Shown piece after piece: positions 1 through 10,534 of a stretch of 64,000 bases of DNA. Position 1 is the first letter of the stretch; each line of letters begins with the position of its first letter. The notes under the pieces were generated by a model. It searched no databases and was not told the DNA's origin. It saw only the letters and a program-made list of their open reading frames with translations. Source of the stretch: Cannabis sativa (Eukaryota > Streptophyta > Magnoliopsida > Rosales > Cannabaceae); assembly GCF_029168945.1 (NCBI RefSeq), contig NC_083606.1:12612041-12676040 (forward strand). Reading direction: 5' to 3'. The position numbers were made by a program, and so were the translations under genes.

Positions 1-1111
1 GTTAAGAGGTTCTATTTCTGTCATTACAGAGTTTAAAGTTTGTTTATTTGTTTTCCCTTGTTGTGTATGCGTTTGTCTATTTTGAAAATTCTTCTAACAC
101 GGTGACCTTCGATAATTCGTATAATGCTGCTTCAATACTGAATTCCCTTTTTGCATAGTTCTGTACATTGTCACATTGTGTGTTTTGGAGAAGTAAAGCT
201 TTGGCTTTTTAACATTTTTACCAGGTTGTTACTCTGTTTATTCCTATAAATAATGTTTGTAAGTTTGACTCTGGATTTGGGGATATGGCCTTTGAGTGTT
301 TGCTTGAAGTAGGTTTTCAAGAATTAGAAACTTCTTCATTTTAATGTAGTTTTAGCATATTGTAGGGCAATAGGAGTGTGTATCTCTTCTTGATTCGTTA
401 ATATTAATCTAGTTACTACCCTCTTCTTTCTGCATAAAATTTAAGCTTATAGGAGTCTTTACTTATGCTTATGTCATATATGTACCGTGTGACTGGTTTT
501 CAAAGATCCATGTCTATGACAGAAACTTCTTTTGTAAATTATTTGTCTTTAAAGATCCAAGTCTACAATAGCGTTTGGGAATATAACAAGAAATGTATGC
601 AGCTGTGTAGGCCCATAGTCCATACTCAAAATGTTGTTCTTCCATGTTTACTTAATGGGGAACTAAATCAACATACACTAGGTCATTTATTGTTGTCTTT
701 TTCTGTTTATTTTCTTATTTGTCTTTTATGAACAAGGTGAGAATGGTTGGTGGAAGTGAACTGTGTAGTTGAACTTCAAAAGGAATATATGCATTTTTTT
801 TTTTTTGGTATCTATTTGTAGTAAGTTGATTAATATGTCTGATAAATTGGTGAAATCTTAATAATTTAGAAGTTGTATTTTACAGTAATCTCTTTTTGGC
901 ATTTGTTCCATATTGTATTTTGCATGTAGTCTGTTTTGATTGTTTGGCAACTTGGTTAATGATTGTTATTATCATTGAAAGCAAATAATGAAGAAAATAG
1001 TTTGTTCCATACCGAGCTATGTACAGGAATAATTGTGTACTGTGTAGTTCTTGGATTTTCTGCTTCATGACTCTTGAGCTCTTACCTTCATGTGTTCAAA
1101 ATATTTTTCAG
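1..1111. other. Upstream of the supported exons; no exon identified
   Basis: This AT-rich stretch has no long open frame and no recognisable domain. It ends in a pyrimidine-rich tract and AG (1104-1111) that serves as a splice acceptor for the next exon, so at least its right part is probably intron of the acidic-protein gene. The small open frame at 465-731 has no recognisable homology or codon pattern and is not called. Confidence 0.5.
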
Positions 1112-1596
1112 ACTTGTTCACTGCTGAATGAGGCCAATGTGTCGTTGAGACTTTCTGCAGTTGAGGAAAGGTAGTAATAATCCCTAATGTAGCTTATATG
1201 ATTCATCCATTGATGGGATATCAAATTTATCTGGGTGTTACTTACTTTGGTAGGTTTCCTTTCGATCAACTTCGCAAAATGAAGCAAACTGTTCCAGAAA
1301 ACAAAGATTCTAGTGATACAGAGGATGACGATGATGAGGAGGATGCTGATGATGCTAATGACCAGGATGATGACGCGGGTGATGAGGACTTCTCAGGTGA
1401 AGAAGGTGATGAGGAAGCAGATCCTGAAGATGACCCTGAAGCCAATGGTGAAGGAGGAAGTGATGACGAGGACGATGATGAGGAAGATGATGATGGCGAT
1501 GATGATGATGATGAGGATGGGGAAGACGAGGATGAGGAAGAAGATGAAGACGAGGATGAAGAGACTCCCCAGCCACCTGCTAAAAAGAGGAAGTGA
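1112..1596 (+). CDS. 3' end of a host gene for a highly acidic nuclear-type protein (exons 1112-1170 and 1254-1596)
   Basis: Two exons can be read. The first (1112-1170) follows a T-rich acceptor ending in AG and ends at AG|GTAGTA. It encodes a short segment ending SLRLSAVEE plus two bases of the next codon. The 83-bp intron (1171-1253) ends TTGGTAG, and joining restores an arginine codon and leads in frame into FPFDQLRKMKQTVPEN. The second exon then encodes about 90 residues of nearly pure Asp/Glu with some Gly and Ser, and finishes PPAKKRK, a basic cluster that resembles a nuclear localisation signal; the stop is TGA at 1594-1596. Long acidic tails of this kind occur in plant histone-chaperone-like and nucleolin-like proteins, but no catalytic domain is visible and the N-terminus is outside or unrecognised. 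The Asp/Glu tract is built from GAT/GAG/GAA codons and resembles a trinucleotide repeat, so its length may vary between alleles. The splice reading is mine; the product class is inferred. Confidence 0.75.
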
Positions 1597-2517
1597 AAAC
1601 CACATTAGTGTTGTAGTATGGGAAAGCTAGTTTGTCAGCCTGCATAGGGTTAGAAATTGTTATCCTTATTCTAAATGAACCGTTTAGTATTTTTCATGTT
1701 AGAAAAATTAGTTGTGATATAGTGTCCTCTTCTGCGGAATTAATGAACCTGCTGTTGGGTTGGTTTTTCTGTTTATGAAGTGTTAGGGTCTTGTTTCTGT
1801 TTGTGATTGGATAAGTTATGGAAGTGACTGCATCTGCAATTGGGAAATGAATTATTTGTTAGAAAAGAAACATTTTTTTTTTCTTATCCTTGAATATGTC
1901 TACTTGAAGACCTAAAAGGGCCAAGGTTGGAAATATTCTACCAATTAAATTTTTCTCTCTTTTTTTTTTTTTCAAACTGAAACTTTTCTGTCTTGAAAAG
2001 ACCAAAATAGCTTGCATTTTGGGGGCAAAATTTAAAATCAACTGTGCCATGTTGTTAACATGTATTGCTAAGGGGCATCAAATGGTAAGTAACACTATTT
2101 TGACATAATGCTTGTTATTAGTCCAACTTTTCGGTATAAGATGGTTATGGTGCCTTGTAGCAATGTTCTATATGCGTTTATGAAAATTTTGAGATAACTC
2201 CAATATTAGTGTTAAGTAGACCTTAACGTGTCTATTTTGTGTTTTAATAATCAAATCTTAACTATCAAAACTATTTGGATCACTAGATATGATTAACTGA
2301 ATAAAAGTAACATATCGGTTAAAAACTATTTGGATAAGTAATTAAAAACATTCTCCAATTTTGTCTATAAGCTCGAAATTTTATTATTGACTTTCATTTC
2401 AATGCAACATCAAGAGAACATCATAGCTTTCTTTTTCTGTAAATGATCAATAAGGGATCAAAATTGTTTGAAATAATTGAATGAAGATAAAGTAACGAAC
2501 TAGTTAAATTCAAATTT
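1597..2517 (+). other. 3' UTR and intergenic DNA downstream of the acidic-protein gene
   Basis: Right after the stop codon there is T-rich untranslated-type sequence with homopolymer runs near 1870 and 1960. No further gene, splice-like exon or repeat was recognised before the inverted repeat that begins at 2518. Confidence 0.5.
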
Positions 2518-2629
2518 TGTCAAAATATGGTATCCATTCCTCTGTCTAACCAATCAAAACAATTCATGTTATTAATGACTTAACAGACACTTACTTATCA
2601 TATATTCATTCTGCTAGTTTGTTATTCCC

Positions 2630-2666
<37 letters not shown>

Positions 2667-2788
2667 GAGACTTTTTCAAAAACCGCATTAATAATGAGAC
2701 TCACTATTTATTATACCTATGAGAAAAAAAAACTGATCCTTTTTAATATATATATTTTTTAAATTTTTAATCAATTTTTTATATTCAT
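2518..2788 (+). repeat. Left arm of a ~265-bp inverted repeat (candidate MULE TIR)
   Basis: This segment matches the reverse complement of 24476-24736 over its whole length with scattered mismatches and small gaps. Shared blocks include GTCAAAATATG at the outer end, TCATATATTCATTC, TTTGTTATTCCCTAT, an (AAT)n tract, GAGACTTTTTCAAA and ATTATACCTATGAGAAAA. Homology stops sharply at the outer end and fades at the inner end near 2788. Because a FAR1/MULE transposase relic lies between the arms, they may be the terminal inverted repeats of an old Mutator-like element. No 9-bp target duplication is evident outside the arms (TCAAATTTT versus GAGGATCCG), so two independent MITE copies in opposite orientation remain possible. 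Confidence 0.75.
2631..2664 (+). repeat. (AAT)n microsatellite inside the inverted-repeat arm
   Basis: About eleven AAT/ATA units in a row. The same tract, shorter, occurs in complementary form at 24588-24608 in the other arm, so it was present before the arms diverged. Confidence 0.9.
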
Positions 2789-2842
2789 TCATTTTTATAT
2801 AAGACTTTTTATATTCTATAACCAGTTTATTTTTTAAACACT

Positions 2843-2858
2843 AAACATCATTATTCAT
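2843..2858. repeat. Left target-site duplication of the LINE
   Basis: AAACATCATTATTCAT here matches AAACATCACTATTCAT at 8013-8028, just past the LINE poly(A): 16 bp with one difference. A long duplication is what target-primed reverse transcription leaves, and it fixes both ends of the LINE. Confidence 0.85.
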
Positions 2859-2912
2859 AAGAAGAAATTAATTCACTTAACGAAGGCGTGTGAGCTCTCC
2901 CTTTCCTCTCCC

Positions 2913-4238
2913 ATGGTGAAGAAGAAACGGGTTGGCCGAAAGCCAGCCAATTCTAACCCAGTGAACAAAGAAGTTGAAGCACACCTCCCTTCGATCCAAG
3001 AAAAGAATGTCGATCCTGAAGCTACAGAAGAATTTCATGATTCTTGCGAGAATTTGATCATCGAGACCGAACCTGGAACTGAACCTGAAGGAGTCGAAGC
3101 AGAATATGCTGAACTCAAGACAGTGAGACAGGCTAGCTGGGTTGAGGAAGTTGAGCAGGCAGATTTCCAAACCAGTGCTAGGGATATTTGGAGTAAATTC
3201 AAGACGAACCAGGTACCTTCCCCTTCATCTAAACTTACTTACACAGAACCGATTATTGTTGGTGATCAACGTGTGGCCAAAATTGATCTAGAGGAGGCTG
3301 AGGTAGAGGCTTCATATTGGAAAAATGCCATAGTTTGTATTGTTTTAGGTGCTAATCCCCCATTCAAGGTGTTTGAAGGATTCATCAAGAGAATCTGGGG
3401 TAATTTGGGCATTGAGAAGGTAGTGCGAATGCACTCTGGGTTTACTCTTATGAACTTTCGAGATGAAGCTACTCGAGATCTCATTTTAGAGACTGGAGTT
3501 ATTCATTTCGATAAGAAATCGGTGGTGCTACGGCCTTGGACTACAGATCTTGACTCGATAAGGATGGTCAATTCAGTTCCAGTTTGGGTCCGATTGAATG
3601 GCTTGAGGCTGCAATATTGGGGAAAAAAGAATTTGAGTGCTTTAGTTAGCACCATTGGCAAACCTATCATGATAGACAAGGTAACTCAAGAAAGAACTAT
3701 GATCAAATTTGCCCGTGTTCTTGTTGATATAGAGATTTCGAATGACCCTCCAAAAACAATCTCTTATATCAATGAAAAGAAATAATTGGTGGAACAAGGG
3801 GTGGAGTATGAATGGTTGCCATCAAAGTGTTCAGCGTGCGATAAATTGGGGCATATTGTGGCAAATTGTAACAAGGAAACGAAAGTAGTTTGGAAGAAAA
3901 AACCAGCAGCTGAAAAAGGGGCCAAGAAGGTGCAAGAGATGATAGTTAGAGACACAGGGGAAGCGGCTGTTGTGACAGTAGATAAACCTGAAAATGAGAC
4001 AATTACTCAAGAGGCTCCTGAAGTGGGAAAAGAGATAAAGATGAGCGGAAAAGATGATGTTGATGATGGTAATGAGTGGATCACTCCTAAGAGGAAAGAA
4101 ATAAAGCAGACGGAATTCAAAGAGGCAAAGGAGTATGCGACTGACTCTTATTCCAACAATGGCTATGCTGCGTTACAGGCAGCGACTGATGAAGAGGTAA
4201 TGGTCCCTAAATCCACACTAAATCCTGATGGAAGTTAA
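2913..4238 (+). pseudogene. LINE ORF1 (RNA-binding protein), one in-frame stop
   Basis: ORF1 proteins of plant LINEs coat the element RNA and ferry it back to DNA. The frame opens at the ATG at 2913 (MVKKKRVGRKPAN). Residues about 130-290 have the DUF4283 pattern of plant LINEs (YWKNAIVCIVLG, GFTLMNF, VPVWVRLNGL). A TAA at 3783-3785 interrupts it, after which the same frame continues with a CCHC knuckle CSACDKLGHIVANC, followed by an acidic, lysine-rich tail. The final TAA (4236-4238) lies inside the ORF2 start ATGGAAGTTAA, giving an 11-bp overlap. The family is clear; the product would be truncated before its zinc knuckle. Confidence 0.88.
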
Positions 4239-7200
4239 TTATATATTAGGGCGGAATGTTAGAGGTATGAATAAAAAAGAAAAGCAAAAGGCTATTCTTG
4301 ATGTTTGTAGGTTGAATAAAATTAGTATTAGAGCTTTGGTTGAGACTAAAATAAAACATGCTAAGGTTCAAAGCATGATGGCAGAGAGCTTTCCTAATTG
4401 GAATTATCACTCTAGTGAGATCACTTCTGGGAGAATCTTGCTAATTTGGCAAGACAAATTTGTCTACTTTGATATTTTAGAAGAGACTCAACAGCTGGTG
4501 CATTGTAAAATCAGATTCAGTGGGCAAAAGCAGGGCATAGTGGTCACGACAGTTTATGGTAGTAACACAATGGAAACTCGTAAAGAGCTTTGGGACAGTC
4601 TAGCAAGCATTGGTCAGCTAAACGAGCCTTGGGTTATTCTTGGAGACTTCAACACAATGTTTAGTTTTCAAGATAGAAGTGGTGGAAAGCCTATTCAGAA
4701 TAAAGATATTGTGGATGCTCAGAATTGGCTTGCTTTGGGTTAGCTTGAGGAGCTTAAAAGCTCGGGTTCGTTTTTCACCTGGACGAATAAGCATGAAGTG
4801 GGGGGTAGAATTTATTCTAAGCTAGATAGAGTTTTCATAAATAATATCTGGTTGAATGAGTTTCCTAATTCTGATGCCTGTTTTAAATGGGAGGTCATTT
4901 CAGATCACTGTTATTGCTTAATCCGTTGCCATGCTCAGAATAATGTAGGTGTAAAACCTTTTCGGTTTGGGAATCATTGGCCTTCCTACCCTGGTTATCA
5001 TCAGCTGGTGATGGATTGCTGGAATATAAAAGACGCCGGTACCGGTCTTGATAGCTTAATGAAGAGGTTGTTTCGTGTCAAGCATGCTCGAAAAGTCTTT
5101 CGTAGGTATGAAGTGGGAGATGTGGCAATGGAGTATAGGGAGGCTAAGGAAGCTTACTGTGGTAGTCTTGAGGAAGCAGCTTTGAACCCTACAGATCAAG
5201 CCCTGCAACTTCTGGTTAAAGACAAGCAGCAATTATTTTTGACAGCTAAGGAAATAATGGATCTGAATCTTCGTCAACAAAGCAAGATCAGCTGGATTAA
5301 GTTTAATGACGAAAATTCTACCTATTTTCGTGCCAGTATGAGGAAAAGAAGACTGGAAAATAGGATCACTACGTTCATGAAGGGGGATGTTATAATAGAT
5401 GATTTTGAGGAAGTGGTGAAACACTTTGTCAAGCACTTTGAAAATTTCATGGGGAGCAAGAGTTCAGCGGTTAGCACTATTGATGAGACTTGTTTGAAGC
5501 AGGGTAATTGTCTGAACTTGGAACAACAAGTTAGATTGATTCGCCCGTTCAATAAGGGGGATGTGAAGAAGGCTCTCTTCAGCATTCATTCTTCTAAGAG
5601 TCCGGGGTTAGACGGGTTTGGCTTAGGATTCTATAAGGACCTTTGGAGAAAAATTGGTGATGATGTTTCTACTGCAGTCCTGAGTTTCTTTGCCATTGGC
5701 CGGCTGCCCAACACCTTAAATGAGACTCTCATCTCTTTGATTCCAAAGGTGACGAATCCTTCTTCAGCTAAGGACTATAGACCCATTGCTTGTTGCAACA
5801 CTGTCTATAAATGCATCTAAAAAATGATCTGTTCCAGATTGTCTGAAGTTCTGCCATCCATAGTCAACAACAATCAAGGTGCGTTTATCAAAAACAGACT
5901 TCTAGCTCATAACATAATCATATTTCAAGATCTCTTGAAAGGTTATACTAGAAACAATGTCTCTGTCAAGTGCATCATGAAAATTGATCTTAGTAAGGCT
6001 TATGATACTAGAAACAATGTACTATGACTTGTCTAAGGGGTACTAGCTATCATTTGCTTCTCAATGGTCGAATCCAAGGTAGTTTCAAAGGTAAAAAAGG
6101 CCTTCGCCAAGGACATCCGATGTCCCCTTTACTCTTTGTGCTGATAATGGACTACCTTACTAAATTGTTGAGCTATTACTCTAGTCAAAAGGGCTTTGGG
6201 TTTCATCCTCTTTGTAAGCATATTAGCCTGAAAAACTTGTGTTTCGCAGACGATCTTGTTATCTTTTGCGAAGGTAATGTTAACTCGGTGAAGCTTGTTC
6301 ATACAACCTTCACTAAGTTTTGCAATGACACAGGATTGTCAGCTAATACTTCAAAGTCCCGCATTTACTTTGGAGGGGTTTGTGAAGAGGTCAAAGCAAA
6401 GATCCTTGAAATTGTTTAAATTGAAGAAGGCAGTTTCCCTCTGAAGTATCTGGGGGTCAACCTTAGACCAACCAAATGGAAGGCTGCTGATTGTGGAGTT
6501 ATTTTGGACAAACTGAACAAGAACCTGAACTGTTGGGCTAGTAGAAACCTATCTTTTGCAGGTAGGGCGCAACTGATTCACTCGGTGATGCTTGGTATTC
6601 GAAATTATTGGATGAGTATTTTCATCCTCCGTTCTAAGGTAACCGCAGCTATTGATAAAAGTTGTCGTGACTTTCTCTGAAAAATTTCAGGGAATAGGAG
6701 CAAGCTTCATAGAGCGTCTTGGGAAAAGGTTTGCCTCCCCAAAAACCTTGGAGGGGTAGGCTTTCGGGAAGGAAAAAAATGGAACAAAGCTCTTTTGGCT
6801 AAGCATCTTTGGGCTCTTACTAAAAAGGAGGATTGCTTATGGGTTAAATGGATCAATTCAATCTACTTGAAAGACCAAAACATATGGGATTGGCCCAATA
6901 AGGAAGATGTAAGTATGTATTTCAAGAAAATTCTGAGCTTAAGAGATTCTTTGGATGAAACGAAGCTAAGACAAGCAACTAGAGGTAATAAAATTAGTGC
7001 TAAGAAGTGCTATAACCTGTTTGTGGAAGATAACCAAGCTGTCAATGCAGGAGCTATATGGGATAAACTTGTTGTTCCTAAACATAGGTTCATATATTGG
7101 CAGATTTTTAACACACATTTGCTCACGAGGGATTACTTACAGCAGATAATAGTCATTCCGAGCAACCTCTGCCCAGTGTGTGATTCGGCTTTGGAAACTC

Positions 7201-7886
7201 ATGATCACTTGTTTTTTAATTCACTACAAGAAATGTCACTTTTGCCAGCACATTTTTGTGCTAACAAAAGTTGGTATTGCGCTGGTAAAATAGAATTTAC
7301 TTGTGATGTGTTGGCAAAAGGGGGTTGGCAAATCAATGTTGGTATTAGAAGTTTTGCCAGCATAAAAAGAAAAGCGCTGGAAAAAATGACTTTTCCCAGT
7401 GCATAAATGTGCTGGTAATAGTTAGATTCTAGTCACTACAAATGTACGCTGGTAAAACTTTGACCCCTTTGCCAGCACAGTTTGCGAAATGCGCTGGTAA
7501 AAGTTACTTTTACCAGCGCAGTAGCGAACTGTGCTGGTAAAAGTGACATTCCTTGTAGTGCTTGCACCTATGCAATTCAGGTGTTTGCAGCTGTCAACAA
7601 GTGGATGGGAAGCATCTAGTGGCCTCGGTCGATTGCTGAAATGGTTCTTGGCTGCTGCAACATAAAGCAGAACTTGACAAACCGAATAACCAATACTGTC
7701 TTGGCTGCTGCCCTTTATTTTCTCTGGAAGAATAGGAACAAATGCATATTTGATCTTAGTTGTTTAACTCCTAGTTGCTTGAGTTTGGGGATTAAGGACA
7801 CTGTTAGGATGAGGGTAATTAGCAAGGGTCCATTTAAGGATTGTAAAAGAAACAAGTATTTACTTAATGTAATAAGTAATTGGTAA
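4228..7886 (+). pseudogene. LINE ORF2 (endonuclease / reverse transcriptase), multiply broken
   Basis: ORF2 supplies the nick and the cDNA synthesis for target-primed reverse transcription. In order one sees an APE-type endonuclease (VETK near 4345, WVILGDFN near 4630, SDH near 4900), then RT blocks: GLDGF near 5610, ISLIPK and DYRPIACCN near 5740-5800, KIDLSKAYD near 5985, GLRQGHPMSPLLF near 6095 (usually RQGDP, so Asp to His) and CFADDLVIF near 6240. A zf-RVT-like zinc region follows (LCPVCDSALETHDHLFF, ~7165-7215), then a C-terminal ALYFLWKNRNKCIFD block (~7700). Breaks are TAG at 4741, TAA at 5818, a deletion after KAYDT, a stop near 6417 and the MITE at 7222-7560. The catalytic DD of RT is retained, but no full product is possible. 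Confidence 0.88.
7222..7560. mobile_element. CACTA-derived MITE (339 bp) inside LINE ORF2
   Basis: The insert starts CACTACAAGAAATGTCACTTT and ends AAAGTGACATTCCTTGTAGTG, a near-perfect inverted terminus with the CACTACAAGAAA signature of CACTA (En/Spm) elements. The interior has many forward and reversed copies of GCTGGTAAAAGT, the sub-terminal repeat style of this superfamily, and a second CACTACAA at 7433. The flanking trinucleotides are ATT (7219-7221) and CTT (7561-7563), consistent with a 3-bp duplication carrying one change. Taking out the element plus one trinucleotide puts the flanking LINE zf-RVT codons back in one frame. It has no coding capacity and must have been moved by a transposase elsewhere. 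Confidence 0.9.
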
Positions 7887-8012
7887 GGACTTTTTGGGCT
7901 GTAGTTGTTGGTTTTCTGCAACAGCAGCCGCTGGGAGTTTTTGTAGGCTTTTGCCTTGTGTTTGTTTTGGTTGTCTTTTGAATAAAGCTTTCCCTTTTTT
8001 TTAAAGAAAAAA

Positions 8013-8028
8013 AAACATCACTATTCAT
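8013..8028. repeat. Right target-site duplication of the LINE
   Basis: AAACATCACTATTCAT repeats 2843-2858 with a single T/C difference directly after the A-rich tail. Confidence 0.85.
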
Positions 8029-8351
8029 CCTATTCTTCTATAGCAACAAATCAATTTTTTTTACTTTTTTGTTTAAAGGAGTGGCTACATATATGGGCAT
8101 TGGGAAGTCTTATCTCACAATGTCAGTAATCTTTTGAGTTTAAAGAAGAAAAAAAAGAGGTATGTTATAGAACATGAACTTTCCTGTATATATATAATAT
8201 TGCTTATGTTTACTTTTAATTTGATGTTATTTGTATCATTAATTATTAAATATGAATTGTGATAAAAAAAAAATTAAATTTACTATACATTGACTTATTA
8301 TATATTGCAGATTTAAATTTTATTGGAGAATGAATTGTAGTAGCGATTTGA

Positions 8352-9457
8352 ATGGAAAAAAAAAGAATAGAGTTAATTTATTCTAAAATTATAGATGAAA
8401 TAATACCAAAAATAGGTATGGAGTTTGAAACTGAAGAGGAAGGATATGATTTTTATAATAGTTATTCTTATAAGGTTGGATTTAGTATTCGTAAAAGTAA
8501 AGGACAAAAAGATTATAAGAATGGTAGAATGATAGATAGAATCTTTTGTTGTTCGTGCCAAGGTTACCGCGAGAAAGATAAGCGAGATCTGGAAGTAATA
8601 CGTCATAGAGCAGAAACAAGATTTGGTTGTTTAGCAATGATGAAAATTTACTCTCGACAAACTAATCGATATCGTGTTGTTGAATTTATTGCTGAGCATA
8701 CTCATGTTACAACTAGCCCTAGTAAGAGCCATTTACAAAGATCACATCGACAAGTGATTGCAGTTCAAGCAGCAGAAATAGATATGGCTGATCGCTCAGG
8801 AATTTCTCCTAAAGAAAGTTGTGAATTAATGGCAAGGAGAGCCGGTGGTCGAGAAAATCTTGGTATGATTCCAATTGATTACAAGAATTTTCTTCGAACA
8901 AAAAGAATGACCCAAATGAAAATTAGAGATACAGGCAATGTTTTAGAGTATCTTCAACGTATGCAGATACAAGATCTAAACTTCTTTTATGCTATACAAG
9001 TGGATGTGGATGATTTGATCACGAATATTTTTTGGGCAGATGCAAAGATGATACAATCATACTCTTATTTTGGTGACGTTGTAAGCTTTGATACTACATA
9101 TTAAAAAAAAACAAGATGGGAGACCTTTTGCAATGTTTCTTGGAGTTATTAATCATAAACAAACAACTATTTTTGGTTCTGGTCTGCTTTATGACGAAAC
9201 TACTCAAACCTTTGAGTGGTTGTTTGATACGTTTGCCACAGCAATGTCGGGAAAGAAACCAAAGACAATTCTTACTAATCAAAATGCCGCCATGGCTGAA
9301 GCACTAGGTTCTCAATGGCCACAAACATATCATCGCTTGTGTATTTGGTACATATATCAAAATGCAGCAAAGAATCTTAGTACTGTATTTGAACGATTTC
9401 GAGAATTTTCAAAAAAAAATTAGCAACTGCATATATGATTATGATGAAGAAAGTGAA
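8352..9457 (+). pseudogene. FAR1-type MULE transposase, frameshifted, 3' part missing
   Basis: Mutator-like transposases of this type have an N-terminal FAR1 zinc domain and an RNase-H-fold DDE core. Residues about 20-120 from the ATG at 8352 show the FAR1 pattern (EFETEEEGYDFYNSY, CCSCQGYREK, TRFGCLAMMKI, VEFIAEHTH). The MULE core starts at VVSFDTTY (~9080-9100, first catalytic Asp). A stop and frameshift at 9102-9110, in a run of nine A, follow, and the core resumes at GRPFAMFLGVINHKQTT. The second catalytic Asp, normally in TDQD, is changed: LTNQNAAMAEA has Asn at both positions, and CIWYIYQNAAKNL has Tyr where His is usual. A second frame change near 9420 gives SNCIYDYDEESE, which runs right up to the Ty3 LTR fragment at 9458. 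The last third with the catalytic Glu and SWIM zinc finger is absent. Plant FHY3/FAR1 regulators share these domains, but the breaks and surroundings favour a dead transposase. Confidence 0.85.
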
Positions 9458-10293
9458 TGTCGTGACATAGGACCGGGATTGCCTAGCTTGTTTTCCACTC
9501 AGGTCGGCCTGTACTCTTGATTTCTGAGCCAAGGTAAGAAAAGTGGTAAGCACCGTATGTGGTTAAAGATTAATGGTTGAATGGAAGTGGCCTTGATTAT
9601 TATCAAGACTTTGATTAAATATTTATTAAGCCTAGGTTATGACCTAGGGTTGGAAACGGTTATTACTGTTACGAGTAATTACTCTTGAAACCGCGGTTAG
9701 GTTTCTTACTTATCGTTTGCTTTATCGGGCAACGATAGTGACATATTCAGCTCGTGAGTGACGAGTGGTAAAAAGGGGTACTTTATTAAGTACCAGGAAT
9801 GTGTCACGTTTAAAGGAATGCTTATTATATTGTATAAGGAGTAAACATGATGGCATGAGATTAAATTGATAATCATTTTCTTTCAATTATTGTTATGGTG
9901 ACTTTTCTTGCTGAGTGTCTGTGACTCACGGGTGCTTTATGGTGCATGTAAAGGGAAGGCAAAAGTTGAGCAACCATGAGTTTGTGGTCGCAGTAGCAAT
10001 GTACATACCAGCCGCAGTGGCACGGCCCAGTAAACAGGATGCTCCATTTTGATTGTATTTTGGAAATATAAAGTTTATGTTGTAAAATACTTTGAAACCA
10101 GTTTGTAAATATTTTGAAAACAGGGGAACCCCATAGTCTCTATCACTTATCTTATGTTAAACAGTTTTAAAAGTTGAATTTTAATTATCAAAATTTAATT
10201 ACCCACACTTTTCAGTATAATTGCATATTATATAAATCAGAGTATTTTATTAAATTGCACACACGTGGCGTCCCTGTTGGACAGGGCGTTACA
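9458..10293 (+). repeat. 5' LTR fragment of Ty3 copy 1 (3' 836 bp only)
   Basis: It matches 16282-17117 almost base for base, from TGTCGTGACATAGGACCGGG to GACAGGGCGTTACA. The first ~1,180 bp present in the 3' LTR, including the probable TATA region, are missing. The break coincides with the last readable codon of the MULE transposase. Confidence 0.9.
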
Positions 10294-10296
10294 ACA

Positions 10297-10311
10297 TGGT
10301 ATCAGAGCGCC
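10297..10311 (+). promoter_or_regulatory. Primer-binding site of Ty3 copy 1
   Basis: TGGTATCAGAGCGCC lies three bases after the LTR end. TGGTATCAGAGC is the usual plant initiator tRNA-Met primer-binding sequence. Confidence 0.88.
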
Positions 10312-10534
10312 AAGGTTCTTAGATCCTGAAGACTGGTTTGATATGTACATTGGCTGCAAGGACCTGATCGACTCATGGTTTAGTAAGCTTTAAGTTAAAA
10401 GATAGCTTGTTAATTTTCTGAATACCTGATTATTTGAATTATGTTGATATCGGAATGGTGTGGGAAGAATTATAATATATGAAAATACTTATCAGTATTG
10501 CTATTACCTAGAATGTGATCGCAGGTTTATAGTT

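Larger units (their letters stand above)
2859..8012 (+). mobile_element. Plant LINE (L1-type non-LTR retrotransposon), near full length
   Basis: The element has the standard plant L1 layout: a short leader, ORF1 with a DUF4283-like region and a CCHC knuckle, an overlapping ORF2 with endonuclease, reverse transcriptase and zf-RVT regions, an AATAAA signal at 7981-7986, and an A-rich tail ending at 8012. It is flanked by a 16-bp target duplication. Removing one CACTA-type MITE (7222-7560) leaves about 4.8 kb, a little below the usual 5-6 kb. Both ORFs carry stops, and there is a deletion inside the RT, so it is dead. It inserted just inside the left arm of the inverted repeat and upstream of the MULE transposase. 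Confidence 0.92.

Noticed and set aside
1313..1630. Overlapping Met/Arg-rich and His-rich frames across the acidic tract
   Set aside because: They are shadows of the GAT/GAG repeat in other frames; the acidic frame is the one joined by a good splice pair.
8352..9423. Host FAR1/FHY3-type transcription regulator gene
   Set aside because: The frame is broken at 9102 and again near 9420, catalytic and zinc residues are altered, the 3' third is missing, and the locus is surrounded by element ends. A transposase relic fits better.
10297..10311. tRNA gene fragment
   Set aside because: The match is only the 12-15 bases complementary to a tRNA 3' end beside an LTR, which is a primer-binding site.
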